This document shows positions 52,845 through 62,168 of a stretch of DNA of 64,000 nt, one piece after another. The notes beneath the pieces are model-generated. The model searched no databases. It saw only the letters and a list, made by a program, of their open reading frames with translations, and was not told the DNA's origin. The DNA comes from Echinicola sp. 20G. GTDB lineage: Bacteria; Bacteroidota; Bacteroidia; Cytophagales; Cyclobacteriaceae. A program made the position numbers and the translations under genes. The stretch lies in contig NZ_AP024154.1 of assembly GCF_015533855.1 (NCBI RefSeq), positions 5,721,880-5,785,879 of the forward strand. Reading direction: 5' to 3'. The number at the start of each line of letters is the position of its first letter. The first letter of the stretch is position 1.

Positions 52845-53984
52845 ATGAGTAAAGTATTATTTTATTTGACAATCATTTTTAGTATTGCAGCATGCTCTGC
52901 CCCCAACCAAAAAGCATCTCATAATGAAGAATTAGAGGAAATCCCTTTGGACCATGCCGTAGGTTTTAAAATACTCCAAGGCAAAGGCTGCAAGATAGTC
53001 GAAGTATTACATGGATTCCCAGGGGAACACCAAGCCTTTCGGTATTTGGTCAAAGAAACAGAAAAAACAAAAGCACCAGAATCCCATTTTGATGCAATAA
53101 TTGATTCCTCTGTCCAAAAAATCATTCTCACCTCCACGACACAAATTCCCCACTTGGATGAATTGGACTTATCTAAAAATCTTATAGCATTCCCAAACAC
53201 CAAACTGATCTCCTCAAAGAAAATAAGAAAGCAAATCGACCAGGGTGAAGTGGAAGACTTAGGCACTGGAGCCAAATACAATACTGAAAAAATCATTGAT
53301 TTGGAACCAAACTTAGTAGTAATATCTACTTTGGGAGATAACTTAAAAGACCTTCAAGTCCTGAGTCAGGCGAAAATCCCTACTGTCATCAATGGAGATT
53401 ATATGGAACAAACCCCCCTAGGAAGGGCTGAATGGATGAAATTTACGGGTGCGCTTACGGGAAAACTCAAGGAAGCAACAAAGAAATTTGACGAAATAAA
53501 ACAAAATTACAATGCTTTAAAATCATCTGTAAAAGAGGCTAACCTTGAAAATCTCCCAACCGTCATTAGTGGCAGTATGTACAAAGACATTTGGTATGCT
53601 CCTGCCGGCAACAACTGGGGAGCGATATTTCTAAAAGACGCAGGCGCTGATTACATATTTAAAGACCAGGAAAGTTCAGGAAGCCTTCAACTGAATTATG
53701 AATATGTATTGGAAAAAGGTTTAAATGCTAACATTTGGATCAGTACAGCCGAATTCACTTCCTTGGATCAAATGAAAAATGCAGATGAAAGATATACCCA
53801 GTTTTCATCCTTCCAAGAAGGAGAGGTTTATACCTTTTCGAATACCCGAGGAGAAACCGGAGGACTAGAGTACTTTGAGCTAGGCTATACTAGGCCTGAC
53901 ATAATCCTTAAAGACTTGATAAAAGTTTTTCATCCCGAGCTATTACCCAACTATAGCCCTTATTTTTACCAAAAATTAGATTAG
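52845..53984 (+). CDS. ABC transporter substrate-binding lipoprotein (BtuF/FhuD-type)
   Basis: 379 aa. Lipobox FSIAAC at Cys17. Cluster A-II binding protein with two lobes: an N-terminal lobe containing IILTSTTQIPHLDELDL and IAFPNTKLISS, a long linking helix near 200-225, and a C-terminal lobe (WYAPAGNNWGAIFLKDAGADY). Its distinctive N-terminus includes GKGCKIVEVLHGFPG, followed by a RYLV-type strand. Such proteins carry cobalamin, heme or Fe(III)-siderophores; the substrate is not evident. First gene of a tight three-gene importer operon. Confidence 0.9.
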   Translation: MSKVLFYLTIIFSIAACSAPNQKASHNEELEEIPLDHAVGFKILQGKGCKIVEVLHGFPGEHQAFRYLVKETEKTKAPESHFDAIIDSSVQKIILTSTTQIPHLDELDLSKNLIAFPNTKLISSKKIRKQIDQGEVEDLGTGAKYNTEKIIDLEPNLVVISTLGDNLKDLQVLSQAKIPTVINGDYMEQTPLGRAEWMKFTGALTGKLKEATKKFDEIKQNYNALKSSVKEANLENLPTVISGSMYKDIWYAPAGNNWGAIFLKDAGADYIFKDQESSGSLQLNYEYVLEKGLNANIWISTAEFTSLDQMKNADERYTQFSSFQEGEVYTFSNTRGETGGLEYFELGYTRPDIILKDLIKVFHPELLPNYSPYFYQKLD

Positions 53985-53995
53985 TCATTTTTAAT

Positions 53996-55045
53996 TTGGA
54001 GACCTTTAGTAAAAATATAAGACTAAAATTGATCACAGGAGTAGTTTTACTTTTGGTGTTTTTCCTTGTTAATATCTCCATAGGCTCTGTTTATATCCCA
54101 ATACCCCAATTAATTCATGGATTATTAGGCGCTGACCTAGATAAAGCCAGTTGGGAAACCATACTTTTCCTTTATCGTATTCCAAAAGCCATTACAGCTG
54201 TTTTAGTAGGAATTTCACTTTCAGTGAGTGGTCTTCAAATGCAAACTTTTTTTAGAAATCCTTTAGCAGGCCCCTATGTTCTTGGAATAAGTTCTGGAGC
54301 AGGATTAGGCGTTGCCATCATGATTATGGGAGGCAGTGCGCTTGGAATCACATTTTCTTCCAGTTCCAATTATATGACTTGGGGCATTTGGGGAATCATC
54401 ATATCAGGAAGTTTAGGAGCCATTTTGGTCTTGCTGCTAATGAGCCTGACTGCTTGGAAAATTAAAGATAGCATGACGCTTTTGATAATAGGGTTGATGT
54501 TTGGCAGCGCTTCAGGTGCTGTGGTCAGCGTATTGTCTTATTTTGGTAATGCTGAAGACTTAAAGCTTTTCACTATCTGGTCCATGGGAAGCTTAGGCGG
54601 CATTAGTGGAACGCAACTGGAAGTTTTATCCCTTATTTGCTTCATTGGTATTATTCCCGTAATCGCTTTAATAAAATCATACAATGCAATGCTAATGGGA
54701 GAGCGCTATGCCACCAGTATGGGAGTCAATATCAAAAGTCTGAGATGGGCCATGATCTTAAGTACGGGATTGTTGGCAGGAAGTGCCACGGCTTTTTGTG
54801 GACCAATCGCCTTTATAGGAATAGCTGTCCCCCATTTGGCTAGAATGATATTCAGAACTGGTGACCACAGAATCCTTTTCCCTGCTTCTGCTTTGATAGG
54901 AGCCTGCTTCCTATTGATCAGTGATGCCATTAGCCAAATCCCCGGTTCTGCAGAGACATTGCCAATCAACGTAATCACTTCTTTATTTGGTGCACCTTTG
55001 GTAATTTGGCTAATTCTAAAAAGAAACTTGAGTAGTGAATTTTAA
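53996..55045 (+). CDS. FecCD/BtuC-type ABC transporter permease
   Basis: 349 aa with about ten TM helices. Family signatures: LYRIPKAITAVLVGISLSVSG, LQMQTFFRNPLAGPYVLGISSGAGLG near 80-105, the coupling-loop region GERYATSMGVNIK, and the FCGPIAFIGIAVPHLAR block near 265-280. No in-frame ATG precedes the conserved N-terminus, so the start is probably the TTG at 53996, 11 bp after the binding-protein stop. The stop is immediately followed by the ATPase ATG. Confidence 0.93.
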   Translation: METFSKNIRLKLITGVVLLLVFFLVNISIGSVYIPIPQLIHGLLGADLDKASWETILFLYRIPKAITAVLVGISLSVSGLQMQTFFRNPLAGPYVLGISSGAGLGVAIMIMGGSALGITFSSSSNYMTWGIWGIIISGSLGAILVLLLMSLTAWKIKDSMTLLIIGLMFGSASGAVVSVLSYFGNAEDLKLFTIWSMGSLGGISGTQLEVLSLICFIGIIPVIALIKSYNAMLMGERYATSMGVNIKSLRWAMILSTGLLAGSATAFCGPIAFIGIAVPHLARMIFRTGDHRILFPASALIGACFLLISDAISQIPGSAETLPINVITSLFGAPLVIWLILKRNLSSEF

Positions 55046-56041
55046 ATGGTAAAGGACAAGCACATATTGACTGGGCAAAACGTCAGCATTGGCTATAAAA
55101 AAGGAAAGTCCTTCAAGAAAATAGGTACATCCTTGACCTTTGAGCTACAAAAAGAAAAATTGACCTGTCTGCTTGGCCCCAATGGAGTAGGAAAATCTAC
55201 GCTGATAAAAACCATCATGGGACAGCTCCCAAGTCTTGAAGGAAGCATCAATTTTGGTCATCTTCCTGTCCAAGAAATCGATGCTAAATCATTGGCCAAG
55301 AAAATCAGCGTGGTACTGACAGACAGGATTTCTCCCGGAAATCTCTCAGTCGAACAGCTGGTGAGCCTTGGAAGAACCCCGTTTACAAACTGGATTGGCA
55401 AACTCACTCCTGAGGACAAAGAAATGGTGGTAGAGGCCATGAAGGCCACCAAAACCTACTACCTTAAAGATCAATTGGTTTCGGAATTAAGTGATGGGCA
55501 GCTTCAAAAAGTAATGATTGCAAGGGCCTTGGCCCAAGATGGTGATTTGATCATTCTTGATGAGCCTACTGCTCATCTGGACTTGGTCAACCGATACGAA
55601 ATCATGCACCTGCTTAGAGAAGTCACACAAAACAAACATAAATCCATTTTGGTCATCACCCATGACCTCGACATAGCCATTGAAACTTCAGATGAACTTT
55701 GGATCATGCAATGTGGTGATCCCCTTTTATGCGGAACACCTGAAGACCTTATTCTTTCAGGAAAAATCAACAAACTTCTCCCTAGTGATGAGCTGTCTTT
55801 TGATTCAAATACCGGAAAAATCCGACCTAAGTCATTCCCCTTGTCCCCTTCTATTAAGGGACCCCAGCCAATTACCCAATGGCTGAACCTGGCTCTTCAA
55901 AAAAATAGCATAAGTTTATCTGAAGAAACTTCCATCCACGTCACTGAAGCACCACTTACTTTTGAAATCAGTCGCCCAAATTTGATTTTCAAAGCAAAAT
56001 CGATTCAAGAAGTCATTCACTTTCTCCTCAAAAACAGCTAA
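55046..56041 (+). CDS. ABC transporter ATPase (BtuD/FecE-type) with C-terminal extension
   Basis: 331 aa against about 255 for the family. Walker A GPNGVGKST (about 50-58), Q-loop region SVVLTDR, signature LSDGQLQKV, Walker B LIILDEPTAHLDL, and the H-loop ITHD. The last 75-80 residues (about 255-331, LSPSIKGPQPITQWLNL to VIHFLLKNS) lie beyond the nucleotide-binding domain and look like a small alpha/beta module, possibly regulatory. Start codon directly follows the permease stop. A terminator at 56105-56127 closes the operon. Confidence 0.92.
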   Translation: MVKDKHILTGQNVSIGYKKGKSFKKIGTSLTFELQKEKLTCLLGPNGVGKSTLIKTIMGQLPSLEGSINFGHLPVQEIDAKSLAKKISVVLTDRISPGNLSVEQLVSLGRTPFTNWIGKLTPEDKEMVVEAMKATKTYYLKDQLVSELSDGQLQKVMIARALAQDGDLIILDEPTAHLDLVNRYEIMHLLREVTQNKHKSILVITHDLDIAIETSDELWIMQCGDPLLCGTPEDLILSGKINKLLPSDELSFDSNTGKIRPKSFPLSPSIKGPQPITQWLNLALQKNSISLSEETSIHVTEAPLTFEISRPNLIFKAKSIQEVIHFLLKNS

Positions 56042-56104
56042 ATCATTCATTTTTAGAAAACATCAAACCAGTTTAAAAATGAATCAATCAAATAAAAACT
56101 CATT

Positions 56105-56127
56105 AACCCTATCTTTTTTATAGGGTT
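56105..56127 (+). terminator. Intrinsic terminator of the ABC importer operon
   Basis: AACCCTAT (56105-56112) pairs with ATAGGGTT (56120-56127) across a 7-nt loop and is followed by TTATTTTT. Confidence 0.75.
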
Positions 56128-56153
56128 TTATTTTTCGTAAAACAATTTTCCAT

Positions 56154-56161
56154 TATATTTG
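56154..56161 (+). promoter_or_regulatory. -7 box of the marR gene
   Basis: TATATTTG (exact consensus) lies 17 nt before the ATG at 56179, giving a leader of about 10-13 nt. Confidence 0.55.
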
Positions 56162-56178
56162 TCATACTAATAATTGCG

Positions 56179-56610
56179 ATGACAAAAGAACAATTTAGCC
56201 AATACTCCTTTTTACTGGACAGAACAGCCAGGAGGGTTAAACAATACGCCCAGCAAAAGTTCAAAAATGGAGATTTTGACGTAACTGTTGATCAATGGCT
56301 CATCTTAAAGCGACTAGCGGAAAACGAGGCCATAAGCCAATCAGAGTTAGCCGCTTTAGTTTTCAAAGATCAGCCTACTTTGACCCGAATCATTGATATC
56401 CTATGCAAAAAAGGATATGTAGAAAGGGTACAGCATCCCGCTGACAGGAGGAGTTACCAAATTCATCTGACCAGTGATGGACATGATAAAGTCAATGAGC
56501 TCAAACCTAAAGTTTCTCTTATCAGAGAGAAAGCTTGGGAAAAATTGGATCAAAATGATTTTGAAGAATTCAAAAGAATCTTGAACACAATCTACAGTAA
56601 TTTAGAATAG
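56179..56610 (+). CDS. MarR family transcriptional regulator
   Basis: 143 aa. Winged helix-turn-helix dimer. Recognition region ISQSELAALVFKDQPTLTRIIDILCKKGYVERV and wing motif HPADRRSYQIHLTSDG (the DRR-S-...-LT signature of MarR). N- and C-terminal helices form the dimer interface. No redox cysteine is prominent apart from one in ILCKKG. It stands alone between the ABC operon and the ferredoxin-NADP reductase gene, either of which it might control; no operator was identified. Confidence 0.92.
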   Translation: MTKEQFSQYSFLLDRTARRVKQYAQQKFKNGDFDVTVDQWLILKRLAENEAISQSELAALVFKDQPTLTRIIDILCKKGYVERVQHPADRRSYQIHLTSDGHDKVNELKPKVSLIREKAWEKLDQNDFEEFKRILNTIYSNLE

Positions 56611-56645
56611 TTTTAAATAATTATGGGATTGGCTGTTTTACTACC

Positions 56646-56653
56646 TATATTTG
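56646..56653 (+). promoter_or_regulatory. -7 box of the ferredoxin-NADP reductase gene
   Basis: TATATTTG (exact consensus) lies 55 nt before the ATG at 56709. Confidence 0.5.
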
Positions 56654-56708
56654 CACGGAAAAAACAGACAATTTCAATTTGGTAAGCAAGTAAATAGATA
56701 TACATACC

Positions 56709-57713
56709 ATGATAACAACTGACATTTGCATCATCGGAGCTGGGCCTGTAGGATTATTCACTGTATTTGAAGCAGGCTTGCTGAAAATGCGTTGTCACCT
56801 GATTGACGCATTGCCACAGGTAGGTGGACAGCTTTCTGAAATATATCCACAAAAGCCAATTTATGACATTCCAGGTTATCCGGAAGTCAAAGCCCAGGAT
56901 TTGGTAGATAATCTGATGAAACAGATTGAACCTTTTAACCCGACTTTTAGCTTGGGCGAAAGAGTGGACCACCTTACCAAACAGGACGATGGATCTTATG
57001 TGGTGACCACTAGTGACAAAACAAAAGTTCATGCCCAAGTAATTGTGATTGCTGGAGGCTTGGGTTGTTTCGAACCAAGAAAACCTGTTCTGGAAAACCT
57101 TGAAAACTTTGAAGGGAAAGGCATCACCTACATGGTAAAAGATCCTGAGCAATTTAGAGGTAAAAAAGTGATCTTGGCAGGAGGCGGTGACTCTGCCCTA
57201 GACTGGACCATCTTCCTGTCCGATGTAGCCGAAAAAGTAACTTTAGTACATAGAAATGAAACTTTCAGAGGAGCTCCTGATTCTGCTGCCAAGGTTTTTG
57301 ATTTAGCTAACAACGGTAAAATTGATCTAATCTTGAGTTCTAATCTTACCAAAATATCTGGCAACGGACACCTTCAAAGTGTCACCATGAAAAATAAAGC
57401 CAAGGAAGAATTGGTAGTGGATACAGATTATTTGATTCCTCTTTTCGGACTAAGCCCAAAATTGGGGCCTATTGCTGACTGGGGTTTGAATATTGACAAA
57501 AACGCCATTGAAGTGGATACTACTGATTACTCTACCAATGTTGAGAGAATCTATGCCGTTGGAGATATCAACACCTATGAAAATAAACTTAAGTTGATCC
57601 TTTGTGGATTCCATGAGGCAGCTTTGATGTGCCACAGCGCTTTCAAATATGTTTATCCAGATCAAAAATTAAGCTTTAAATACACGACTGTTAATGGTGT
57701 AAATTCATTTTAA
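56709..57713 (+). CDS. Ferredoxin-NADP(+) reductase, thioredoxin-reductase type
   Basis: 334 aa. FAD-binding GAGPVG (10-15) and NADPH-binding AGGGDSALDW (about 157-166), with the second FAD motif YAVGDINTYENKLKLI near 281. It has the two-domain fold of thioredoxin reductase but lacks the redox CxxC, which identifies the YumC/YcgT-type ferredoxin (flavodoxin)-NADP reductase. Extra C-terminal residues after HEAALMCHSAFKYVYP are typical of this group. A 2Fe-2S ferredoxin gene follows after 15 bp and is the likely redox partner. Confidence 0.93.
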   Translation: MITTDICIIGAGPVGLFTVFEAGLLKMRCHLIDALPQVGGQLSEIYPQKPIYDIPGYPEVKAQDLVDNLMKQIEPFNPTFSLGERVDHLTKQDDGSYVVTTSDKTKVHAQVIVIAGGLGCFEPRKPVLENLENFEGKGITYMVKDPEQFRGKKVILAGGGDSALDWTIFLSDVAEKVTLVHRNETFRGAPDSAAKVFDLANNGKIDLILSSNLTKISGNGHLQSVTMKNKAKEELVVDTDYLIPLFGLSPKLGPIADWGLNIDKNAIEVDTTDYSTNVERIYAVGDINTYENKLKLILCGFHEAALMCHSAFKYVYPDQKLSFKYTTVNGVNSF

Positions 57714-57716
57714 TTG

Positions 57717-57724
57717 TAAATTTG
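57717..57724 (+). promoter_or_regulatory. -7 box immediately before the ferredoxin gene
   Basis: TAAATTTG (exact consensus) ends 4 nt before the ATG at 57729. If used, transcription would begin at or next to the start codon, giving a leaderless mRNA. Confidence 0.4.
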
Positions 57725-57728
57725 CGGC

Positions 57729-58049
57729 ATGGTAACATTTGAAGTAGAAGATCACGACGGAAACCGTCAATCAATTGAGGCTCCTGACGACATGGGCCTG
57801 AGCCTAATGGAGGTTCTGAAAGCATCTGAATACCCTGTATTGGCCACTTGTGGCGGGATGGCACTTTGTGCTACTTGCCATGTAGAAGTATTGGAAGGTA
57901 AAGATGGACTTGGTGAAGCCACTGATGTGGAGCTTGACCAGCTGGAGGCCTTGCCGGAAATGTTTGACACCAGTAGGCTTGCTTGTCAAATCAGAATCAG
58001 TGAGGAATTGGAAGGGGCGGTTTTCAAACTAAGAGGAGAAGAAAATTAA
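57729..58049 (+). CDS. 2Fe-2S ferredoxin (adrenodoxin/plant type)
   Basis: 106 aa. Cluster ligands Cys41, Cys47, Cys50 (C-x5-C-x2-C in TCGGMALCATCHVEV) and Cys86 (RLACQIRI). The spacing C-x5-C-x2-C is that of the adrenodoxin/ISC-type group. It follows the ferredoxin-NADP reductase gene and should receive electrons from it, supplying biosynthetic redox enzymes. The end is marked by a strong terminator. Confidence 0.94.
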   Translation: MVTFEVEDHDGNRQSIEAPDDMGLSLMEVLKASEYPVLATCGGMALCATCHVEVLEGKDGLGEATDVELDQLEALPEMFDTSRLACQIRISEELEGAVFKLRGEEN

Positions 58050-58069
58050 AATTTCCTGTGTATAATTTA

Positions 58070-58104
58070 AAAAGGTTGGCAATACATCATTTTGTCAACC
58101 TTTT
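58070..58104 (+). terminator. Intrinsic terminator after the ferredoxin gene
   Basis: A 13-bp stem (58070-58082 with 58092-58104) has a 9-nt loop. Its single wobble is G.U on the plus strand. TTTTATTTTTT follows. Confidence 0.85.
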
Positions 58105-58118
58105 ATTTTTTATTCAAA

Positions 58119-60029
58119 TCATTTCATCTTTACCCCAATAGTCACTTCCAAGATCACCTCTTCGCCTACCAACCCTTCAATTTCTTTTTTTATCCGCTCT
58201 AGTTCCCCTTCTTTTAGGGCATGCTCTGAAATAATCGTCAGAGAAATACTTATAGGCTGCAAACTCCTAATCTTTACATTCCTGAGTGTCACATCCTCTT
58301 CAATATGATAGCCACTTAGATTTTTCAGTAATTTATTTTCCCTAACCATCTCAGAAAAACCTAATGCCAAGGGTGCACTTACTCCAACTACCAAAAAAAA
58401 TGACCACACCAAACCTTTTCTTGCCAATCTAAATGGACTAAAGCCAAGGAGAAGAAAGGTAAGCGCCGCAGCCAAAATCATCCCTGCCAAGTTAGTAACC
58501 AGTAACAATAAGGCTCCAGAAAACACAGCCCAATCTCCCCAGCCTAAGCCGATTCCAGACACTGCGAGCGGAGGAACCAAAGCAACAGCAATTGCCACAC
58601 CTGCTAAGGTTTTTGCGATTTCTTTCTTCGAATGGGCGTAAGCTCCGGCCACACCTGAAACCGCCGCTACGCCCAAATCCAATAAGTTTGGCCTTATCCT
58701 CGCAGTAATTTCTTCATTCAGGATGTTTAAAGGAGTAAGCCGAGTCAATAGCACAGCAAAGATATACCCAAGTAATAAACCAAGTCCTACTGTCTTAAGG
58801 CTATTTAAAGTCAATCGTTTATCTTGCCTGAGCACTCCCATACTTAATGAAATTATAGGAGCCATCAATGGTGCTAAGATCATCGCTCCAATAATCACGG
58901 GAGAGGAATCTGAAAACAACCCCAATGTAGCGATAAGCGTGGATAAAACCATCAATACCAAATAACTGGATTTGGGCACTGAATTTTCCCTCAGCTGGGT
59001 AAACAGATCCTTAAATTCCTCCGTAGTAGCATGGTAGATATACGGAAGTGGTCCCTTTAACAATTCCTCCTTTGCCTCTCCTCTTGGCAGAAGCTGTGTT
59101 TTAAAAACTTCTTTATTATTTGCTTTCGCTTCGGTCTCTAGATATCTCCCTGGAATAATCTGCAAAGCTTTATTCTTTACCTCTAATTCAATTTCTTGAG
59201 CATTTTGAGAAACACCATCCACAGTATACCCCATAGTCTCTTGACTAGAAATCTTCATTTTACGGGTCCTAATATGCGCTACAAATGAAGGTAGTTTGGG
59301 GTTCTTGCTTGATCTGAAAAAGCTTTTCAAACCAAACCCTATGAGAGACATTACACTTTGTGGAGCCAAAACCAAGTTGTGCATCATGCCATCATCCACA
59401 AAACTATCCTCCAAAACCCTCCTTCTCAACAATGAACTTCGACCATGTTGCACTATGACCATTCCTAATGCAGCTGTATTTATCTCACTTTTCTTACTTT
59501 CCTTTTCTGCATTTTCAGTCTCCTCTTGTGGAATCACAATGGTATATGGATGCAGGAAAACCCGCTTTAACATTCCAAAAAGATTCTTCACTTTCTCCAA
59601 AAATTGCTTTAGCCAGGACAGCTCAGCGATTCCATACATCACTCCCATCGACTCACCAATGATAACGGTATTGATCACAGGATCACCATTCACCAATAAC
59701 ACATCAATCTGTTTTGATGATTCACTTTCCAGAATATGCTTGACCGACTTTTCCAGGTTTGCTCCAATACCAAAACCTTGTCGCCCATGGACCATTTCTG
59801 GATGGGGCAAAAAAGCCATGGTCCACCCTTGACTAATTGCAAGCGGAACCAACAATTTCAGTTTTTTGTCACTTAAATAAGTGACAACCAAATCATCCTT
59901 TAATAAGTTTAGATTGAGCTCATTACCAAAAGGAACCTTTGCTTTTAAATGCCCCTTTAAAAGTGGTAAAACCTTTTCCTCAACTTCCTTGGTTAATTTC
60001 TCATCGAATAATAATGTTAATTCCTTCAT
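58119..60029 (-). CDS. DUF389 membrane protein fused to a degenerate lipid-kinase-like domain
   Basis: 636 aa. Residues from about 350 to 560 form the DUF389/TIGR00341 membrane unit with about six TM helices (LVLMVLSTLIATLGLF, SSPVIIGAMILAPLMAPIISLSMG, VALVPPLAVSGIG). Residues 1-296 look like a diacylglycerol-kinase/sphingosine-kinase fold: AFLPHPEMVHGRQGFGIGANLEKSV (73-95) resembles the LPLGTANDFA region, and DSFVDDGMMHNLVLAP to YTVDG..., ALQIIPG (208-294) resembles the C-terminal beta domain. The GGDGT motif is replaced near 51-57 by YLSDKKL, so kinase activity is doubtful. It follows the mutase large subunit by 15 bp. Confidence 0.82.
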   Translation of the reverse strand: MKELTLLFDEKLTKEVEEKVLPLLKGHLKAKVPFGNELNLNLLKDDLVVTYLSDKKLKLLVPLAISQGWTMAFLPHPEMVHGRQGFGIGANLEKSVKHILESESSKQIDVLLVNGDPVINTVIIGESMGVMYGIAELSWLKQFLEKVKNLFGMLKRVFLHPYTIVIPQEETENAEKESKKSEINTAALGMVIVQHGRSSLLRRRVLEDSFVDDGMMHNLVLAPQSVMSLIGFGLKSFFRSSKNPKLPSFVAHIRTRKMKISSQETMGYTVDGVSQNAQEIELEVKNKALQIIPGRYLETEAKANNKEVFKTQLLPRGEAKEELLKGPLPYIYHATTEEFKDLFTQLRENSVPKSSYLVLMVLSTLIATLGLFSDSSPVIIGAMILAPLMAPIISLSMGVLRQDKRLTLNSLKTVGLGLLLGYIFAVLLTRLTPLNILNEEITARIRPNLLDLGVAAVSGVAGAYAHSKKEIAKTLAGVAIAVALVPPLAVSGIGLGWGDWAVFSGALLLLVTNLAGMILAAALTFLLLGFSPFRLARKGLVWSFFLVVGVSAPLALGFSEMVRENKLLKNLSGYHIEEDVTLRNVKIRSLQPISISLTIISEHALKEGELERIKKEIEGLVGEEVILEVTIGVKMK

Positions 60030-60044
60030 AAAGCCTTAAAAAAA

Positions 60045-62168
60045 TCAACCCTTCATTAATGTTTGAAGAATCTCAATCGCTGCTTTGGGCAATTCGGTTC
60101 CCGGACCAAAGACAGCTAAAACACCTTTACTTTTTAGGAACTCGTAATCATGCGGAGGGATAACTCCTCCCGCTACTACTTTAATGTCCCCTCTACCTAA
60201 ATCAATTAATGCCTGAATCAATTGTGGAATCAATGTTTTATGCCCCCCTGCTAAAGAAGACGCACCAACAATATGCACATCATTATCGGCGGCTTGCCTT
60301 GCCACCTCTTCTGGTGTTTGAAAAAGAGGCCCAATATCCACATCAAAGCCCATATCTGCAAAACCTGTAGCAATCACCTTTGCCCCCCTATCGTGGCCAT
60401 CTTGCCCCATTTTAGCAATCAATATTCTTGGTCTCCTTCCATCGAATTGCTCAAACTTGTCTGATAATAGAATAGCATTCTTGACCGCTTCACTATCTTG
60501 GGATTCTTTAATGTAAACTCCTGAGACAATGCTTCCGCTTGCTTTATGTCTTCCATACACCTTTTCCATAGCCATTGAGATCTCTCCTAATGTAGCTCTT
60601 TTTCTAGCAGCATCCACAGCCAATTCGAGCAAATTTCCCGAACCACTTTTTGCCGCTTTTGTAAGCTCACCCAAGCTTAACAGAACTTTTTCCTCATTCC
60701 GCAGCAATTTTAATTGAGTAATTCTTTCTATTTGCTTTTTACGCACTTCCTCATTATCTATCTCAAGGACATTAAAGTCATGATCTTTCTCCGAAACAAA
60801 TTTATTGACCCCAACAATGATCTCTTCACCACTATCTATCCTTGCCTGCTTTCTGGCTGCAGCCTCTTCTATTTTTCTTTTAGGAAAACCTGATTCCAAA
60901 GCCTTGGTCATACCACCGAGCTCCTCCACTTCTTGGATATGTTCCCAAGCCTTTTCAACCAACCGATCTGTCAAATATTCCAAGTAATCTGCTCCACAAA
61001 GTGGATCCACATTGCTGGTCAGCCCAAGCTCTTCTCTCAGGATCAATTGGGTGTTTCTGGCAATTCGAGCAGAAAAATCAGTCGGTAAGGCTATGGCCTC
61101 ATCAAAAGCATTGGTATGCAAGGACTGTGTATGTCCAAGAACCGCAGCTAAGGCCTCCACAGTTGTTCGAGCTACATTGTTGAAAGCGTCTTGTTCGGTC
61201 AGTGACCATCCTGATGTCTGGCAATGTGCTCTCAGCATTAGGGATTTGGGATTTTTAGCATCAAAGCGCTTCATCAACTTTGCCCATAACAACCTTCCCG
61301 CCCTCATCTTGGCTATTTCCATATAATGATTCATGCCAATACCCCAGAAAAAAGAAAGCCGAGGAGCAAAATCATCTATTGCCAAGCCCGCCTTTAAGCC
61401 TGTTCTCACATACTCCAAACCATCAGATAAAGTGAAAGCCAACTCCAAATCGGGTGTGGCACCAGCCTCTAGCATATGATAGCCCGAAATGGAAATGGAA
61501 TTAAAAAGTGGCATATGTTTAGCAGTATATTCAAAAATATCAGCAATGATTTTCATTGATGGTTCTGGAGGATAGATGTATGTATTTCGAACCATAAACT
61601 CCTTCAAAATATCATTCTGAATAGTGCCTTTCAACTTATCAGGATTTACTCCTTGTTCTTCAGCGGCTACAATGTAAAATGCCATTACTGGAATAACAGC
61701 CCCATTCATGGTCATGGAAACAGACATTTGGTCAAGAGGAATTTGATCAAAAAGCACCTTCATATCCAGCACCGAATCAATCGCCACTCCTGCCTTGCCT
61801 ACATCTCCCTGCACTCTTGGATGATCAGAATCATAACCTCTATGGGTAGCTAAATCAAAAGCAATAGACAGCCCTTTCTGGCCTGCTGCCAGGTTTTTCT
61901 TATAAAATTCATTGGAAGCTTCAGCAGTCGAAAAGCCAGCATATTGACGAACTGTCCAAGGTCTGGTTTTGTACATGGTACTATAGGGTCCCCTTAAAAA
62001 AGGAGGAATCCCAGAGCCATATTTCACATGCCCCAGCTCCTTGATCTTTTCTGTATCAAAACTAGTCGGCACACTTATCTTACCTGATGTTTCCCACAAA
62101 TGCACTGAGGATATAACTTTATTAATTACATTTCTTTGCTGACTTAGTTGGTTCAGGTTTGGCCTCAT
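60045..62168 (-). CDS. Methylmalonyl-CoA mutase large (catalytic) subunit
   Basis: 707 aa. Interconverts (R)-methylmalonyl-CoA and succinyl-CoA using adenosylcobalamin. The N-terminal TIM barrel carries substrate signatures [32 protein letters not shown] and [20 protein letters not shown]. The C-terminal B12 domain has [11 protein letters not shown] (Asp590, His592 as the lower cobalt ligand), [11 protein letters not shown] and the GG of VVAGGVIP. The start codon overlaps the end of the small-subunit gene by 4 bp. The DUF389 fusion gene follows. No meaB or epimerase gene lies in the window. Confidence 0.97.
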   Translation of the reverse strand: MRPNLNQLSQQRNVINKVISSVHLWETSGKISVPTSFDTEKIKELGHVKYGSGIPPFLRGPYSTMYKTRPWTVRQYAGFSTAEASNEFYKKNLAAGQKGLSIAFDLATHRGYDSDHPRVQGDVGKAGVAIDSVLDMKVLFDQIPLDQMSVSMTMNGAVIPVMAFYIVAAEEQGVNPDKLKGTIQNDILKEFMVRNTYIYPPEPSMKIIADIFEYTAKHMPLFNSISISGYHMLEAGATPDLELAFTLSDGLEYVRTGLKAGLAIDDFAPRLSFFWGIGMNHYMEIAKMRAGRLLWAKLMKRFDAKNPKSLMLRAHCQTSGWSLTEQDAFNNVARTTVEALAAVLGHTQSLHTNAFDEAIALPTDFSARIARNTQLILREELGLTSNVDPLCGADYLEYLTDRLVEKAWEHIQEVEELGGMTKALESGFPKRKIEEAAARKQARIDSGEEIIVGVNKFVSEKDHDFNVLEIDNEEVRKKQIERITQLKLLRNEEKVLLSLGELTKAAKSGSGNLLELAVDAARKRATLGEISMAMEKVYGRHKASGSIVSGVYIKESQDSEAVKNAILLSDKFEQFDGRRPRILIAKMGQDGHDRGAKVIATGFADMGFDVDIGPLFQTPEEVARQAADNDVHIVGASSLAGGHKTLIPQLIQALIDLGRGDIKVVAGGVIPPHDYEFLKSKGVLAVFGPGTELPKAAIEILQTLMKG

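Noticed and set aside
59296..59832. 178-codon frame antisense to the DUF389 fusion gene
   Set aside because: Shadow of the minus-strand gene; Ser/Cys/Phe-rich translation without family features.
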